A DNA stretch of 64,000 nucleotides from Mesorhizobium carmichaelinearum (GCF_900199455.1 NZ_FZQR01000002.1:310001-374000); one strand, 5' to 3'. Positions 1-9,692 are shown, numbered from the stretch's first letter. Translations and numbers: made by a program. Notes: a model not told the origin generated them from the sequence alone.

Positions 1-83
1 GCAAGGTTGAGCCGGCTGGCTGCAACGGTGAAGCTGCCATGTTCGGCAACCTCCAGGAAACTGCGCAGGTTCTCGGTATCCAT
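1..83 (-). CDS. LysR-family transcriptional regulator, N-terminal fragment
   Basis: Only the first 27 or so codons are inside the window; the gene runs off the left edge. The reverse strand from the ATG at 83 begins MDTENLRSFLEVAEHGSF, followed by an alanine-rich stretch. This is the classic start of the winged helix-turn-helix of LysR regulators, which bind DNA as tetramers and usually control a divergent neighbour. Here the divergent gene is the substrate-binding protein at 200-1855, and a 15-base palindrome lies between them. The effector cannot be told from this fragment. Family assignment is fairly safe; function is inference. Confidence 0.8.
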   Translation of the reverse strand, partial: MDTENLRSFLEVAEHGSFTVAASRLNL

Positions 84-97
84 CGCCTACACCTTGC

Positions 98-112
98 ATC
101 GAAAATTTCGAT
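98..112. promoter_or_regulatory. Candidate LysR binding box
   Basis: Perfect palindrome ATCGAAA-A-TTTCGAT with 7-base arms, 15 bases upstream of the LysR start codon and about 90 bases upstream of the divergent substrate-binding gene. It fits the T-N11-A pattern typical of LysR sites. Position and symmetry are seen; binding is inferred. Confidence 0.45.
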
Positions 113-199
113 GACCCCTATCAAAAAATATCGCTTTCCGGTCGCGGTCAACAATGACCTAAATGGCCGATCCCCCAAGGGCAAGCGAGGAATGCAGCC

Positions 200-1855
200 A
201 TGCCAAGGCCTTTCATGACGATCGACGCCGCTCGCAAAAACCTGACGGCAATCGAAAATTCCGCTGTCGACGAATTGCTGGCCGGCAGGCTCGACCGCCG
301 CGATTTCCTGCGCCACGGCAGCGTGCTCGGCCTTTCCCTGCCGTTCCTGGGCAGCCTTGTGACGGCTGCCGGTCTCGGCATGCAAAAGGCCCGCGCCGAG
401 GGCAAGCCGGGTGGCACGGTGCGCGCCGGTGTCTCCACGCCCGGCGGCGCCATCGATCCCGTCACCTACTATGACAGCGGCAGCTACCAGCTGGTTTTCC
501 AGACCGCCGAATTTCTCTGCATCACCCAGCCGGATCTCACCTTGAAGCCGGTGCTGGCGGAAAGCTGGTCGCCGAACGCGGACGGCAGTGTGTGGACCTT
601 CAAGCTGCGCAAGGGCGTGAAATTCCACAATGGCGAGGATTTTAAAGCCGACGACGTCGTCGCGACCTTTGATCGGCTCGCCGATCCGAACGGCGCCTCG
701 AACGCGCTTTCCGTGTTCAAGGGCCTGCTGTCGAAGGGCGGCACGCAGAAGGTCGACGATCACACCGTCGCCTTCCATCTCGATGCGCCGAACGGCAGCT
801 TTCCCTATTCGGTGTCGATCGACAATTACAACGCCGTCATCCTGCCGGCGAGCTACAAGGGCGACTACGAAAAGACCTTTGAAGGAACCGGGCCGTTCCG
901 GCTGGAGAGCTATACGCCGAAGGTCGGCGCGACCTTCGTGCGCAATCCCGATTATTGGGGTGAAAAGGCGTTGCCCGACCGCCTCGAATTCAAGTTCTAC
1001 GGCGACGTGCAGCCGCGCATCCTGGCGCTGCAGGCCGGCGAGGTCGACATCCTCGACGCGGTGCCGCTCGATGTCAGCCAGGTGGTGCTGAACAGCCCCG
1101 ACATCACGGTGCTGCGCGTCGCCTCGACCGCGCACCGCCAGCTCCATATGCGCTGCGACACCGGTCCGTTCACCGACAAGCGCGTGCGGCAGGCGCTGGG
1201 GCTCAGCATCGACCGCTCCAAGCTGGTGGACGGCCTTTGTCGCGGCATGGCGGCGACCGGCAATGACAGCCCGTTCGCGCCGGCGTTTCCCGCCACCGAC
1301 AAGTCGGTTCCGCAACGCGTCCAGGACATCGCCAAGGCCAAGCAACTGCTCGAGGCGGCAGGCCTCGCCAGTGGCTTCGACATAACGCTGACGACGCTGC
1401 GCTATTCCGACATTCCGGGCTATGCGCAGCTGTTCCAGAACTTCGCCAAGGAGATCGGCGCCCGCATCGCGCTCAACATCGAGGACCAGGACAAATATTA
1501 CGGCAAGGCGGTGTTCGGCCAGTCGGACTGGCTGGACAGCCCGCTGGGGATCACCGACTACGCGCATCGCAGCGTGCCGAATGTCTTCCTGAAAAGCCCG
1601 CTGGTCAGCGACGGCCCGTGGAACGCGGCGCATTTCAAAAGCCCTGCCTATGACGGGATGGTCACCTCCTATCTGAAGGCGCTCGATATCGGCGCACAGC
1701 GCGCCGCGGCCACCGACATCCAGAAGCTGCTGCTCGACGAAACACCTGTCATCTTCAGCTATTTCCCTGACCTGCTGGTGCCGGTACGCAAGAATGTCAG
1801 CGGCCTGCCGCCGATCGCCGCCGGGCTGCTGCTCGATCGTGTGTCGCTGGGATAG
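200..1855 (+). CDS. ABC transporter substrate-binding protein, family 5 (peptide/opine/nickel type), Tat-exported
   Basis: A 551-residue periplasmic binding protein of the family that captures oligopeptides, opines or similar solutes. A twin-arginine signal is visible near residue 33 (DRRDFLRHG), followed by a hydrophobic stretch and an alanine-rich cleavage region, so export is probably by the Tat route. The mature part shows family 5 hallmarks: the WTFKLRKGVKFHNGE segment followed by a conserved ADDVVATFDR region, and a conserved RxALGLSIDR segment. A GAGGAA box lies 7 bases before the ATG at 200. No permease or ATPase gene follows, so its transporter partners must be encoded elsewhere. The ligand is unknown. 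It is divergent from a LysR gene that may regulate it. Confidence 0.85.
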   Translation: MPRPFMTIDAARKNLTAIENSAVDELLAGRLDRRDFLRHGSVLGLSLPFLGSLVTAAGLGMQKARAEGKPGGTVRAGVSTPGGAIDPVTYYDSGSYQLVFQTAEFLCITQPDLTLKPVLAESWSPNADGSVWTFKLRKGVKFHNGEDFKADDVVATFDRLADPNGASNALSVFKGLLSKGGTQKVDDHTVAFHLDAPNGSFPYSVSIDNYNAVILPASYKGDYEKTFEGTGPFRLESYTPKVGATFVRNPDYWGEKALPDRLEFKFYGDVQPRILALQAGEVDILDAVPLDVSQVVLNSPDITVLRVASTAHRQLHMRCDTGPFTDKRVRQALGLSIDRSKLVDGLCRGMAATGNDSPFAPAFPATDKSVPQRVQDIAKAKQLLEAAGLASGFDITLTTLRYSDIPGYAQLFQNFAKEIGARIALNIEDQDKYYGKAVFGQSDWLDSPLGITDYAHRSVPNVFLKSPLVSDGPWNAAHFKSPAYDGMVTSYLKALDIGAQRAAATDIQKLLLDETPVIFSYFPDLLVPVRKNVSGLPPIAAGLLLDRVSLG

Positions 1856-2029
1856 AGGCCGGGTTGGACAATTCCGCTTTTCGGGCGGTGAGGCTATCGC
1901 TGGCAGGGCTGTGAAGAGCGATGGGGGGCCATCGTTCGAGCGGCTCGGTGCAAGGGAAACCCGCCGCCCGGAAACCCTCTCCGGCACCATCGTTCAATCC
2001 AGGTTCATCTCGCCGTGCGCCAACGCTCG

Positions 2030-2899
2030 ATGACAAAACAAAAGAAACGGGAGACTACCATTCGCAAGCCTCATTTGCGCGGCCGTGGGCCGCATTTCCC
2101 CTTGCTCGACGCCATCGTACAGTACGAGTTCGAGCCGGGCTATGTCGCCTTCACCATGCCGATGCAGAAGCGGCTGCGCGTGCAGGTGGGATCGATGATC
2201 GTCGCCGACACGACCAAGGCACTGGTGCTCTACGAGAGCGACCATCTGCCGGTCTATTACTTCCCGATCAGCGATGTGCGCGAGGAGTTCCTGCTGCCGA
2301 GCACCACGACGACCGAGAGCCCGTTCAAGGGCGTCGCCACCCATTATTCGCTGAACACCGGCATCACGCTGGTCGAGGATGCCGCCTGGCGCTATCTCGA
2401 TCCGATCAAGGGATCGCCTGACCTGTCGGATTACATGTCCTTCTATTGGCCCAAGATGACGCACTGGTATGAGGAGGACGAAGAGATCTTCGTCCACGCC
2501 CGCGATCCGTTCCGCCGGGTCGACTGCCTGCCCTCCTCACGGCGGGTGCAGGTCATCCTCGACGGCGAGCAGGTCGCCGATTCACGCCGTGGCGTGTTCC
2601 TGTTCGAGACCGGCCATCCGGTGCGCCACTACCTGCCGATCTCCGACACGCGGCTCGATATGTTCACGCCCAGCCGCTACATTTCGCGCTGCCCCTACAA
2701 GGGCATCTCCAGCTACTATCACGTGACGACGCCCAAGAAGCGGCACGAGAACCTGGTCTGGTACTATCCCGAGCCGGTGCACGAGGCCGAGCGCATCAAA
2801 GGGCTGGTCTGCTTCCACCACGAACTGGTCGACAAGATCCTGGTCGACGGCATCGAAATTCCGAAGGAATTCACCGCCGCGTCCAGCGGCTATTTCTAG
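2030..2899 (+). CDS. DUF427 domain protein with two tandem copies
   Basis: The protein carries two copies of a DUF427-like fold, roughly residues 25-125 and 160-260. Each has the same pattern: a short strand with V-G or D-G, a VADS/VADT turn, then LYE or LFETG followed by H-x-P-V-x-x-Y-x-P-I-S-D. The repeats are clear by eye (YYFPISDVR in the first, HYLPISDTR in the second). DUF427 proteins have no settled function; some structures suggest a small beta-rich ligand-binding fold. The start is uncertain: ATG at 2030 is used, GTG at 2015 is in frame, and neither has a good ribosome site. It lies between a substrate-binding protein and an SDR gene on the same strand, so the three may share a metabolic role. 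Confidence 0.75.
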   Translation: MTKQKKRETTIRKPHLRGRGPHFPLLDAIVQYEFEPGYVAFTMPMQKRLRVQVGSMIVADTTKALVLYESDHLPVYYFPISDVREEFLLPSTTTTESPFKGVATHYSLNTGITLVEDAAWRYLDPIKGSPDLSDYMSFYWPKMTHWYEEDEEIFVHARDPFRRVDCLPSSRRVQVILDGEQVADSRRGVFLFETGHPVRHYLPISDTRLDMFTPSRYISRCPYKGISSYYHVTTPKKRHENLVWYYPEPVHEAERIKGLVCFHHELVDKILVDGIEIPKEFTAASSGYF

Positions 2900-2989
2900 G
2901 CATAGCCGCTCCCTTGGTCGGCCCGCGCGCTGAGTGCTTGATCGAAACATGGCTCAGCGCATACCTTCCCCGAAACGGGGAGGCTATCG

Positions 2990-3754
2990 ATGGATCTTTT
3001 CAAGCTGAACGGCGATGTCGCACTGGTCACTGGTGCCGGCAGCGGCATTGGCCAGGCAATCGCGATCGGACTGGCCGAGGCAGGGGCCGACGTCGCCTGT
3101 TTCGGTCATGCATCGAAAGGCGGGCTGGAGGAGACCGCGCAACGGATTACGGCACTTGGCCGCAAGGCTTTGGTGCTGACCGGCACAGTCACCTCAGAGA
3201 GCGATCTGGCAACGGCAATCGATCGCGTCGAGAGCGAACTCGGGGCGCTGACCGTCGCCGTCAACAATGCCGGCATCGCCGGGTCGGAACCGGCCGAGAC
3301 CCTGTCGCTGGAGACATGGCAGAAGGTGCACGAGGTCAACGTCGCCGGCGTGTTCCTGTCCTGCCAGGCCGAAGCCCGCAAGATGCTGGCGCGCCGCAAA
3401 GGCTCGATCATCAACATCGCCTCGATGTCCGGCACCATCGTCAACCGCGGGCTGACGCAGGCGCACTACAATTCGTCGAAAGCCGCCGTGATCCACATGT
3501 CGAAGAGCCTGGCCATGGAATGGGCGGATCGCGGACTGCGCGTCAATGTCGTCAGTCCCGGCTACACGCTGACGCCGATGAACAAGCGGCCGGAGGTGGC
3601 GGAGGAGATCAAGATCTTCAAGCGCGACACGCCGATGGGGCGCATGGCAGCGCCGGAGGAAATGGTCGGACCGACGGTGTTCCTGGCCAGCCGCGCATCG
3701 AGCTTCGTCACCGGCCTCGACCTGATCGTCGATGGCGGCTACGTCTGCTGGTAG
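2990..3754 (+). CDS. SDR-family NAD(P)-dependent oxidoreductase
   Basis: A 254-residue classical short-chain dehydrogenase. The N-terminal cofactor motif TGAGSGIG is at about residues 14-21, NNAG near 91, the serine of the IASMSG segment near 145, and the catalytic Y-N-S-S-K near 160. The C-terminal segment ending in VDGGYVCW is normal for the family, and the length is typical. A GGGGAGG ribosome site sits just before the ATG at 2990. Such enzymes oxidise or reduce sugars, polyols or keto acids; the substrate cannot be read from sequence. It lies 90 bases after the DUF427 gene on the same strand, suggesting co-transcription. Confidence 0.88.
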   Translation: MDLFKLNGDVALVTGAGSGIGQAIAIGLAEAGADVACFGHASKGGLEETAQRITALGRKALVLTGTVTSESDLATAIDRVESELGALTVAVNNAGIAGSEPAETLSLETWQKVHEVNVAGVFLSCQAEARKMLARRKGSIINIASMSGTIVNRGLTQAHYNSSKAAVIHMSKSLAMEWADRGLRVNVVSPGYTLTPMNKRPEVAEEIKIFKRDTPMGRMAAPEEMVGPTVFLASRASSFVTGLDLIVDGGYVCW

Positions 3755-4174
3755 GACCGCATCTCGCAGAACTTCGCCTGCAGTCTGAATTTGTGCATCC
3801 GCGAAGCGTTAGTCGTTGCGCGAGATGAACGTTGGTATATATAATTTCATCCTATGAAACGGTTTGGCGAGACGGGGCTTGCCATGCCGACAGCCGAGAT
3901 CATGGGACCTTGATGGCTTGCACCTTGCAGGGCGCCGCAAGACTGGCAATTGATCCGCGGGTGATCGCTCCAGCAGCGATCCATCGGCAGCCATGAACCC
4001 GACAGCCTATTCCATCATCACGAGAATTGAGCACCATCTTGCCTGCGCTGGCCAAGCCAGGGCGACAATTATGGCGCCGACGGCCTTGCGCAACGAACCG
4101 CCTTTCCAACACAATCAAGAAAAGCCGCAAGAAGGGAACGACCGATAACCGTCACAGCTTGAAGGAGAACAAGC
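3755..4174 (+). promoter_or_regulatory. Intergenic region with candidate promoter for the betaine importer
   Basis: This 420-base stretch has no convincing gene. The best promoter match is TTGCGC at 3816-3821 and a consensus TATAAT at 3840-3845, separated by 18 bases, about 330 bases upstream of the proX-like gene. That would leave a long untranslated leader. A 19-codon open frame (3854-3913) starts just after the -10 box but has no supporting features. The ribosome site AAGGAGAA precedes the ATG at 4175. Confidence 0.4.
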
Positions 4175-5149
4175 ATGTCATTTCGCAGTCGAGTTTCGAA
4201 ACTATCGATGGGCGCCGTCGCGCTCGCGACACTAAGCCTGCTGACACCTTCCGCCCAAGCCGCCGCACCGGAATCCAACGACCCGATCAAGATCGCGCTG
4301 TTCGACTGGACCAGCGTCAACCTCAACGCCAAGATTCTTGGCGGCATCCTGGAAAAGCTCGGCTATACCGTCGAATATCCGACCGCCGACTACCTCTCCA
4401 GCCTGACCACCGGCCTCACCAATGGCGACCTCGATGTCGGTCTGGAGTTCTGGGACACCACCGCCGGCGAGGCGATGAAGGCGTCCGATGCGACCGGCCA
4501 GACCGAACGGCTCGGCAAGCTCGGCCCCAAGGCCAAGGAAGAGTGGTGGTTTCCCGAATATATGAAGGAGAAGTGCCCGACCTTGCCGGACTGGCATGCG
4601 CTGCTCGACGCCACATGCGCCGCGTCGTTCTCGACGGCGGAGACGGCGCCGAAAGGGCGCTATCTCGGCGGTCCGGTGACCTGGGAAGGCTTTGACGACG
4701 AGCGCGTCGCGGCGCTGAAACTGCCCTTCACCGTGATCCATGCCGGCACCGATGCGGCGATGTTCGCGGAACTCGATTCCGCCTATCAGCGCAAGGCGCC
4801 GATCATGCTGTGGATCTATTCGCCGCACTGGGCGCCGGCCAAGTATAAGGGCGAATGGGTGCAATTCCCCGAATACACGCCCGAATGCTACAACGACCCG
4901 AAATGGGGCACCAACCCCGACGCCAAATATGATTGCGGCAAGCCGCATGGCGAGATCTGGAAATACTCGTGGTCCGGCATGAAGGACAAATGGCCTGTCG
5001 CCTACAAGGTCGCCAAGGCCTACACGATCGACACCGACGAACTCAACAAGATGAGCGGCGAGATCGACCTCAACGGCAAGACGCCGGAAGACGTCGCCGC
5101 CGCCTGGATCGCCGCGCACGAGGCCGACTGGAAAGCCTGGGCGCAGTGA
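4175..5149 (+). CDS. proX: Glycine betaine/proline-type ABC transporter substrate-binding protein
   Basis: A 324-residue periplasmic protein of the OpuAC/ProX type, which binds betaines, choline or other quaternary amines through an aromatic cage. A Sec signal peptide covers about residues 1-30 (VALATLSLLTPSAQA). The mature protein starts with IKIALFDWTSVNLNAKIL, followed by a YTVEYP segment and GDLDVGLEFWDTT, all familiar in this family, and it is rich in tryptophan and tyrosine. It is the first gene of a three-gene importer (proX, proV, proW). A stem-loop follows it at 5171-5195. Given the methylamine island next door, a methylated amine or betaine ligand is plausible. The exact ligand is inference. 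Confidence 0.88.
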   Translation: MSFRSRVSKLSMGAVALATLSLLTPSAQAAAPESNDPIKIALFDWTSVNLNAKILGGILEKLGYTVEYPTADYLSSLTTGLTNGDLDVGLEFWDTTAGEAMKASDATGQTERLGKLGPKAKEEWWFPEYMKEKCPTLPDWHALLDATCAASFSTAETAPKGRYLGGPVTWEGFDDERVAALKLPFTVIHAGTDAAMFAELDSAYQRKAPIMLWIYSPHWAPAKYKGEWVQFPEYTPECYNDPKWGTNPDAKYDCGKPHGEIWKYSWSGMKDKWPVAYKVAKAYTIDTDELNKMSGEIDLNGKTPEDVAAAWIAAHEADWKAWAQ

Positions 5150-5170
5150 CCCTTCCGACTGGAAAAATGG

Positions 5171-5195
5171 GACCTGGCCGTTGATCGGCCGGGTC
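5171..5195 (+). terminator. Intercistronic stem-loop after the binding-protein gene
   Basis: GACCTGGCCG pairs with CGGCCGGGTC (one G-T pair) around a 5-base loop, between proX and proV. There is no U-run, so it probably stabilises the proX message or attenuates readthrough rather than ending the operon. Confidence 0.5.
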
Positions 5196-5226
5196 TCAAG
5201 TCTTGATGTTCCAGAAGGACGATTGG

Positions 5227-6300
5227 ATGACGGACGGGACTGAACAGGGATCGACGCAACCGGGCACAAACGACCGCCCGGTAAAACTTGCCTGCCGCAA
5301 TGTCTGGAAGCTGTTCGGGGCGAACGCGGCCAATTTCATCCGCGAGCGCGACGGCAAGGCCAGCATGGCCGATGTCACCGCCGCCGGACTGGTCGGGGCG
5401 GTGCGCGCCGTCGATCTCGAAATCCGCCAGGGCGAGATTTTCATCATAATGGGCCTGTCCGGCTCCGGCAAATCGACATTGGTGCGCTGCATGTCGCGGC
5501 TGGTCGAACCGAGCCACGGCAAGGTCGAGTTCGAAGGCAAGGACCTGCTCAAGATTTCCGATGCGGCACTGATCGAACTCAGGCGCCACCGCATGGGCAT
5601 GGTGTTCCAGAATTTCGCGCTGCTGCCGCACCTCAACGTGCTCGACAACATCGCCTTTCCCCTCAGCATCCAGGGGCAGAATCGAGCAACACGCGAGGCG
5701 CGGGCGCGCGAGGTGATCGAGCTTGTCGGACTGCGCGGCCGCGAGCATTTCTATCCGCGCGAATTGTCCGGCGGTCAGCAGCAGCGCGTCGGCATCGCCC
5801 GGAGTCTCGCGACCAAACCGGAAATCTGGTTCCTCGACGAACCGTTCTCGGCCCTCGATCCGCTGATCCGCCGAGAGATGCAGGACGAGTTGATGCGGCT
5901 GCAGACCATGCTGCACAAGACCATCGTCTTCATCACCCATGATTTCGACGAGGCCATACGGCTCGCCGACCGCATCGCCATCATGAAAGACGGCGAGGTC
6001 ATCCAGATCGGCACGCCGGAGGAACTGGTGGTCAATCCGGCGACCGACTATGTCGCCGAATTCACCCGCGACGTCGATCGCGCCAAGGTGATCTCGGCGC
6101 GCAGCCTGATGCGCGCCTGCGACGGCGCCGAGCATGGCGGCACCGTGGCGCCGGAAGCCAAGATCGCCAGTTTCTCGGCCAGCATCGTTTCCGCCGGCAA
6201 GCCCTTCGCGGTGGTCAACGGCACCGGCAAGCCGATCGGCGAAGTCACGCCGCAAGCAGTCATCGACCTGCTGGCCGGCATCGAGAGAGCTGGCGCATGA
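5227..6300 (+). CDS. proV: Glycine betaine/proline ABC transporter ATP-binding protein
   Basis: A 357-residue ATPase of the ProV/OpuAA type. The Walker A motif GLSGSGKST is at residues 76-84, the signature LSGGQQQR at 180-187 and Walker B with LDEPFSALD around 200-211. An additional C-terminal region follows the ABC domain, as in ProV; in that family it senses ionic strength. The ATG at 5227 has a GAAGGA box 7 bases upstream; earlier in-frame starts at 5203 (TTG) and 5206 (ATG) lack one. It overlaps the downstream permease gene by 4 bases (ATGA), so translation is likely coupled. Confidence 0.92.
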   Translation: MTDGTEQGSTQPGTNDRPVKLACRNVWKLFGANAANFIRERDGKASMADVTAAGLVGAVRAVDLEIRQGEIFIIMGLSGSGKSTLVRCMSRLVEPSHGKVEFEGKDLLKISDAALIELRRHRMGMVFQNFALLPHLNVLDNIAFPLSIQGQNRATREARAREVIELVGLRGREHFYPRELSGGQQQRVGIARSLATKPEIWFLDEPFSALDPLIRREMQDELMRLQTMLHKTIVFITHDFDEAIRLADRIAIMKDGEVIQIGTPEELVVNPATDYVAEFTRDVDRAKVISARSLMRACDGAEHGGTVAPEAKIASFSASIVSAGKPFAVVNGTGKPIGEVTPQAVIDLLAGIERAGA

Positions 6301-8276
6301 CGGTAACGGCAAGCGCCAGCGAGACGAGGCCACCGCTTCAGCGCTGGCACCTTGTCTGGATACTCGCCCTTGCCGCCGTGCTCGTGGTGTTCCTGCTTCA
6401 GGACAGCGTCCCTTGGGCCGTCAACTATCCGGCCGATGCGGTCGTGCCGGTCGCCGACTGGGTCAGCGCGCTGATGCGCTGGATCAAGTCGAACCTGTCA
6501 TGGCTGACGCGTTCGATCACCGCGGTGCTCGGCGTGCCGCTCGACTTCGCGCTCAATCTCTTGGCCAAGAACTTCAAGATCGGCCACGGCGTCGACATCG
6601 TAGTCCTGCCGCGCCTGTCCTGGGTCGGGGTGTGCGCTGTCGCCTTTCTGGCCGGCCATGCCGTGGGTGGTCGCAAACTCAGCCTGCTGGTCGGCGGCTG
6701 TTTCCTCTACATTGCGCTGTTCGGCCAATGGACCAGCGCCATGCTGACGCTGGCGCTGATCTCCATCGCCGTGCCGTTCTGCATCGTCACCGGCCTGTTG
6801 GCCGGTATCTGGGCCTGGCGCAAGCCGTGGGCGGAAAGGCTCATCGTCTCCCCTGCCCTCGACCTGATGCAGACGATCCCGACCTTCGCCTACCTCATCC
6901 CGATGCTGCTCCTGTTCGGCAACAGTCCGGTGTCGGCGATGATCGCCACCGCCATTTTTGCAACGCCGCCGATGGTGCGGGCGACGATGCTCGGCCTGAC
7001 GCGGGTGCCGGTGGAGATCGGCGAATTCAGCGACATGGCCGGCTGCACGGCGCGGCAGAAACTGTGGCGGGTGCTGCTGCCCTCGGCGCGGCCGACGCTG
7101 ATGGTCGGCGTCAACCAGGTGATCATGCTGGCGCTCAACATGGTTATCATCGCCTCGATGATCGGCGCCGGCGGCCTCGGCTACGACGTGCTTCTGGCGC
7201 TGCGCGCGCTGAAGGTCGGGGAAGCGATGGAAGCCGGTCTCGCCATCGTGGCGCTGGCGATCGCGCTCGACCGGCTGAGCCAAGCCATTGCGCACAAGCA
7301 GGCGAAGGGCCACGTCCATCAGGAATCGAGCCCGGCTCTTTGGCGGCGCTACCCCAATCTGACGCTGGCCATCGCCATCCTTGCCGTTACCACGCTGCTC
7401 GGGCTGTTCGTGCCGGCCTTCGCGGCGGTGCCGAAGGCGATCACCTTCACCACCGCGCCGCTGTGGAAGGCGGCGGTGAACTGGGTGACGATCAACTTCT
7501 TCGACATCATCGAAGCGTTCCGCGTGGCGCTGATCCTCAATGTGCTCAACCCGGTGCGTGCCTTCTGCGAGGGCTTTCCGTGGCTCGGCGCAGTGTTCCT
7601 GCTCGGCCTTGCCGGCTATCAGCTCTCAGGCATGCGCCTGGCGGCCCTGGTCGCCGCGCTCACCGCCTTCTGCGCCATCACCGGCCTGTGGGAAAAGACC
7701 ATGGCGACGGTCTATCTCTGCGGCATCTCGGCCTTCATCGCCTGCCTGATCGGCATCCCGATCGGGCTGATGGCGGCGCGCAGCGACCGCTTCGAGAAGA
7801 TCGTCACGCCGATCATCGACACGCTGCAGGTGCTGCCGTCCTTCTGCTTCATCATTCCGGTGGTGATGCTGTTCCGCGTCGGCGATGTCACCGCCATGAT
7901 CGCAACGATAGCCTTCGCCGTGGTGCCGGCGATCCGCTACACCAATCACGGCATCCGCCAGGTGCCGCCGGCGCTGATCGAGGCGGCGAAGGTGTCGGGC
8001 TGCACGCCGCGCCAGACATTTTTCCGCGTGCAACTGCCTCTGGCGCTCCCCGAGATCATGCTGGGCGTCAACCAGACCATCCTGATGGCGCTGGCGATGA
8101 TCATCATCTGCGCCATGGTCGGCACACGCGATCTCGGTCAGGAGGTGTTCATCGCCCTGTCCAAGGCCGATTCCGGCCGCGGCATCGTCGCGGGTCTGGC
8201 AATCGCCTTCATCGGCATCGTCGCCGACCGGCTGTTCAACGCCTGGACGGCGAAGGCACGGGCAAGGCTGGGATAG
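6297..8276 (+). CDS. proW: Double-length glycine betaine/proline ABC transporter permease
   Basis: At 659 residues this is about twice the usual ProW. Two complete permease domains are visible. The first has its EAA loop (EFSDMAGCTARQKLWRVLLP) near residues 243-262. The second repeats it (EAAKVSGCTPRQTFFRVQLP) near residues 562-581. Each lies in a multi-helix membrane region with the QTIPTFAYLIPM / QVLPSFCFIIPV motif. A single chain therefore supplies both halves of the membrane pore that normally come from a homodimer. It is the last gene of the importer operon and ends 19 bases from the convergent tmm gene. Confidence 0.9.
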   Translation: MTVTASASETRPPLQRWHLVWILALAAVLVVFLLQDSVPWAVNYPADAVVPVADWVSALMRWIKSNLSWLTRSITAVLGVPLDFALNLLAKNFKIGHGVDIVVLPRLSWVGVCAVAFLAGHAVGGRKLSLLVGGCFLYIALFGQWTSAMLTLALISIAVPFCIVTGLLAGIWAWRKPWAERLIVSPALDLMQTIPTFAYLIPMLLLFGNSPVSAMIATAIFATPPMVRATMLGLTRVPVEIGEFSDMAGCTARQKLWRVLLPSARPTLMVGVNQVIMLALNMVIIASMIGAGGLGYDVLLALRALKVGEAMEAGLAIVALAIALDRLSQAIAHKQAKGHVHQESSPALWRRYPNLTLAIAILAVTTLLGLFVPAFAAVPKAITFTTAPLWKAAVNWVTINFFDIIEAFRVALILNVLNPVRAFCEGFPWLGAVFLLGLAGYQLSGMRLAALVAALTAFCAITGLWEKTMATVYLCGISAFIACLIGIPIGLMAARSDRFEKIVTPIIDTLQVLPSFCFIIPVVMLFRVGDVTAMIATIAFAVVPAIRYTNHGIRQVPPALIEAAKVSGCTPRQTFFRVQLPLALPEIMLGVNQTILMALAMIIICAMVGTRDLGQEVFIALSKADSGRGIVAGLAIAFIGIVADRLFNAWTAKARARLG

Positions 8277-8295
8277 GCAGGAAGATGCGCCGCGG

Positions 8296-9654
8296 CTACT
8301 CCGCCGCGACGCCCTTCACCTCGAGATAGCTCTCCATGGAATCGTCCAGCGCCTGCAGCCACGGCGTGTGGTGCAGCGGCGCCATGGTACCGGTCATCAG
8401 CGAGCGGTAGGCGTGATCGCGAAAACTCATAATGTCTTCCGCCTTGTGGTGCTCCCACTCCATGAAGGTCTGGTTGACCGCTTCGACGTCGAAGCCGGGA
8501 TAGTCGGTCTGATCCATCAGTTCCTTGGTGTAGTCGCCCTGGAACCAGATCATCTGCTCGGCGTCTTCGAGCGTCTCCTCGCGGGCGCGCCATTTGGCGC
8601 TGTGCTCGGCCATCGCTTGGGCTGACGGCAGCTTGATGCGGCCCATGATGACGTCGCGGGCGAACCAGGCCTGCGCGTCGAACATGTTGAAAGTGTAGAA
8701 CTGGTCCTGCATGCCGATATACGACAGTTTTGGGTTCTTCTCCCAGACGACGCCCTCATAGAGGTCGAGCGGCCACATGCGGTTGGCGGTCTTGAGCTTG
8801 AGGTCGTCGGTGAGGAACGGGAAGGAATGAAGATAGCCGGTGCACAGGATGATGGCGTCGACATCCTTGGTGGTGCCATCCTTGAAGTGCGCGGTCTTGC
8901 CGACGACCTTCTGCAGCAGCGGCACTTCTTTCCAATTCTCCGGCCATTTGAAACCCATCGGCTTCGAACGGTAGCTGGAGGTGATGGATTTGGCGCCGTA
9001 TTTGTAGCATTGCGAGCCAATGTCCTCGGCGGAATAGGAGCGGCCGACGATCAGGATGTCCTTGCCCTTGAATTCCATCGCGTCACGGAAATCATGGCTG
9101 TGCAGGATGCGGCCGTTGAAGGTGGAAAAACCCTCGAAATAGGGGACGTTGGGCACCGAGAAATGCCCGGAGGCGACGACGACGTTGTCGAACTCTTCGG
9201 AATAGGTGACGTCGTTGGTGCGGTCATGCGCGGTGACGGTGAATTTCTTAGTCTCGTCCGAGAAGGTCACCATGCGCACCGGGCTGTTGAAGCGCACCCA
9301 TTTGCGCAGGCCCGATTTCTCGACACGGCCCTTGATGTAATCCCACAGCACGGCGCGCGGCGGATAGGAGCCGATCGGTCGGCCGAAATGCTCCTCGAAC
9401 GTGTAGTCGGCGAATTCCAGGCATTCCTTCGGTCCGTTCGACCAGAGATAGCGGTACATCGAGCCGTGCACGGGATCGCCATGTTCGTCGAGGCCGGTGC
9501 GCCAGGTGTAGTTCCACAGGCCGCCCCAATCCGACTGCTTTTCGAAGCAGACGATTTCGGGAATGTCGGCGCCCTTGTCGGCAGCCGACTTGAAGGCCCT
9601 GAGCTGTGCCAGTCCGGACGGTCCGGCGCCGATGACGGCAACGCGAGTTTTCAT
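8296..9654 (-). CDS. tmm: Trimethylamine monooxygenase (flavin-containing)
   Basis: A 452-residue bacterial FMO that N-oxidises trimethylamine to TMAO with NADPH and oxygen. FAD is bound by GAGPSG at residues 9-14. The FMO fingerprint region reads [11 protein letters not shown] near 179-189, and the NADPH site GRSYSAED is at 204-211. The [19 protein letters not shown] and [13 protein letters not shown] segments match what I know of Tmm proteins rather than generic FMOs. The start at 9654 is supported by GAGGAGG 8 bases upstream; the open frame extends further but without a ribosome site. The gene is divergent from a cupin-XRE regulator and close to tdm, dmm and the N-methylglutamate genes, which supports the assignment. 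Confidence 0.93.
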   Translation of the reverse strand: MKTRVAVIGAGPSGLAQLRAFKSAADKGADIPEIVCFEKQSDWGGLWNYTWRTGLDEHGDPVHGSMYRYLWSNGPKECLEFADYTFEEHFGRPIGSYPPRAVLWDYIKGRVEKSGLRKWVRFNSPVRMVTFSDETKKFTVTAHDRTNDVTYSEEFDNVVVASGHFSVPNVPYFEGFSTFNGRILHSHDFRDAMEFKGKDILIVGRSYSAEDIGSQCYKYGAKSITSSYRSKPMGFKWPENWKEVPLLQKVVGKTAHFKDGTTKDVDAIILCTGYLHSFPFLTDDLKLKTANRMWPLDLYEGVVWEKNPKLSYIGMQDQFYTFNMFDAQAWFARDVIMGRIKLPSAQAMAEHSAKWRAREETLEDAEQMIWFQGDYTKELMDQTDYPGFDVEAVNQTFMEWEHHKAEDIMSFRDHAYRSLMTGTMAPLHHTPWLQALDDSMESYLEVKGVAAE

Positions 9655-9692
9655 TTCCAGGGCCTCCTCATTTTTGATTTCCCCAGCGAAAC

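Noticed and set aside
3854..3913. 19-codon open frame after the proX promoter candidate
   Set aside because: No ribosome site and no evidence of conservation; a chance frame in a leader is more likely than a leader peptide.
6134..8329. 731-codon plus-strand frame overlapping proW
   Set aside because: A shifted frame over the end of proV and all of proW; low complexity and no motif, while the proW frame has two EAA loops.
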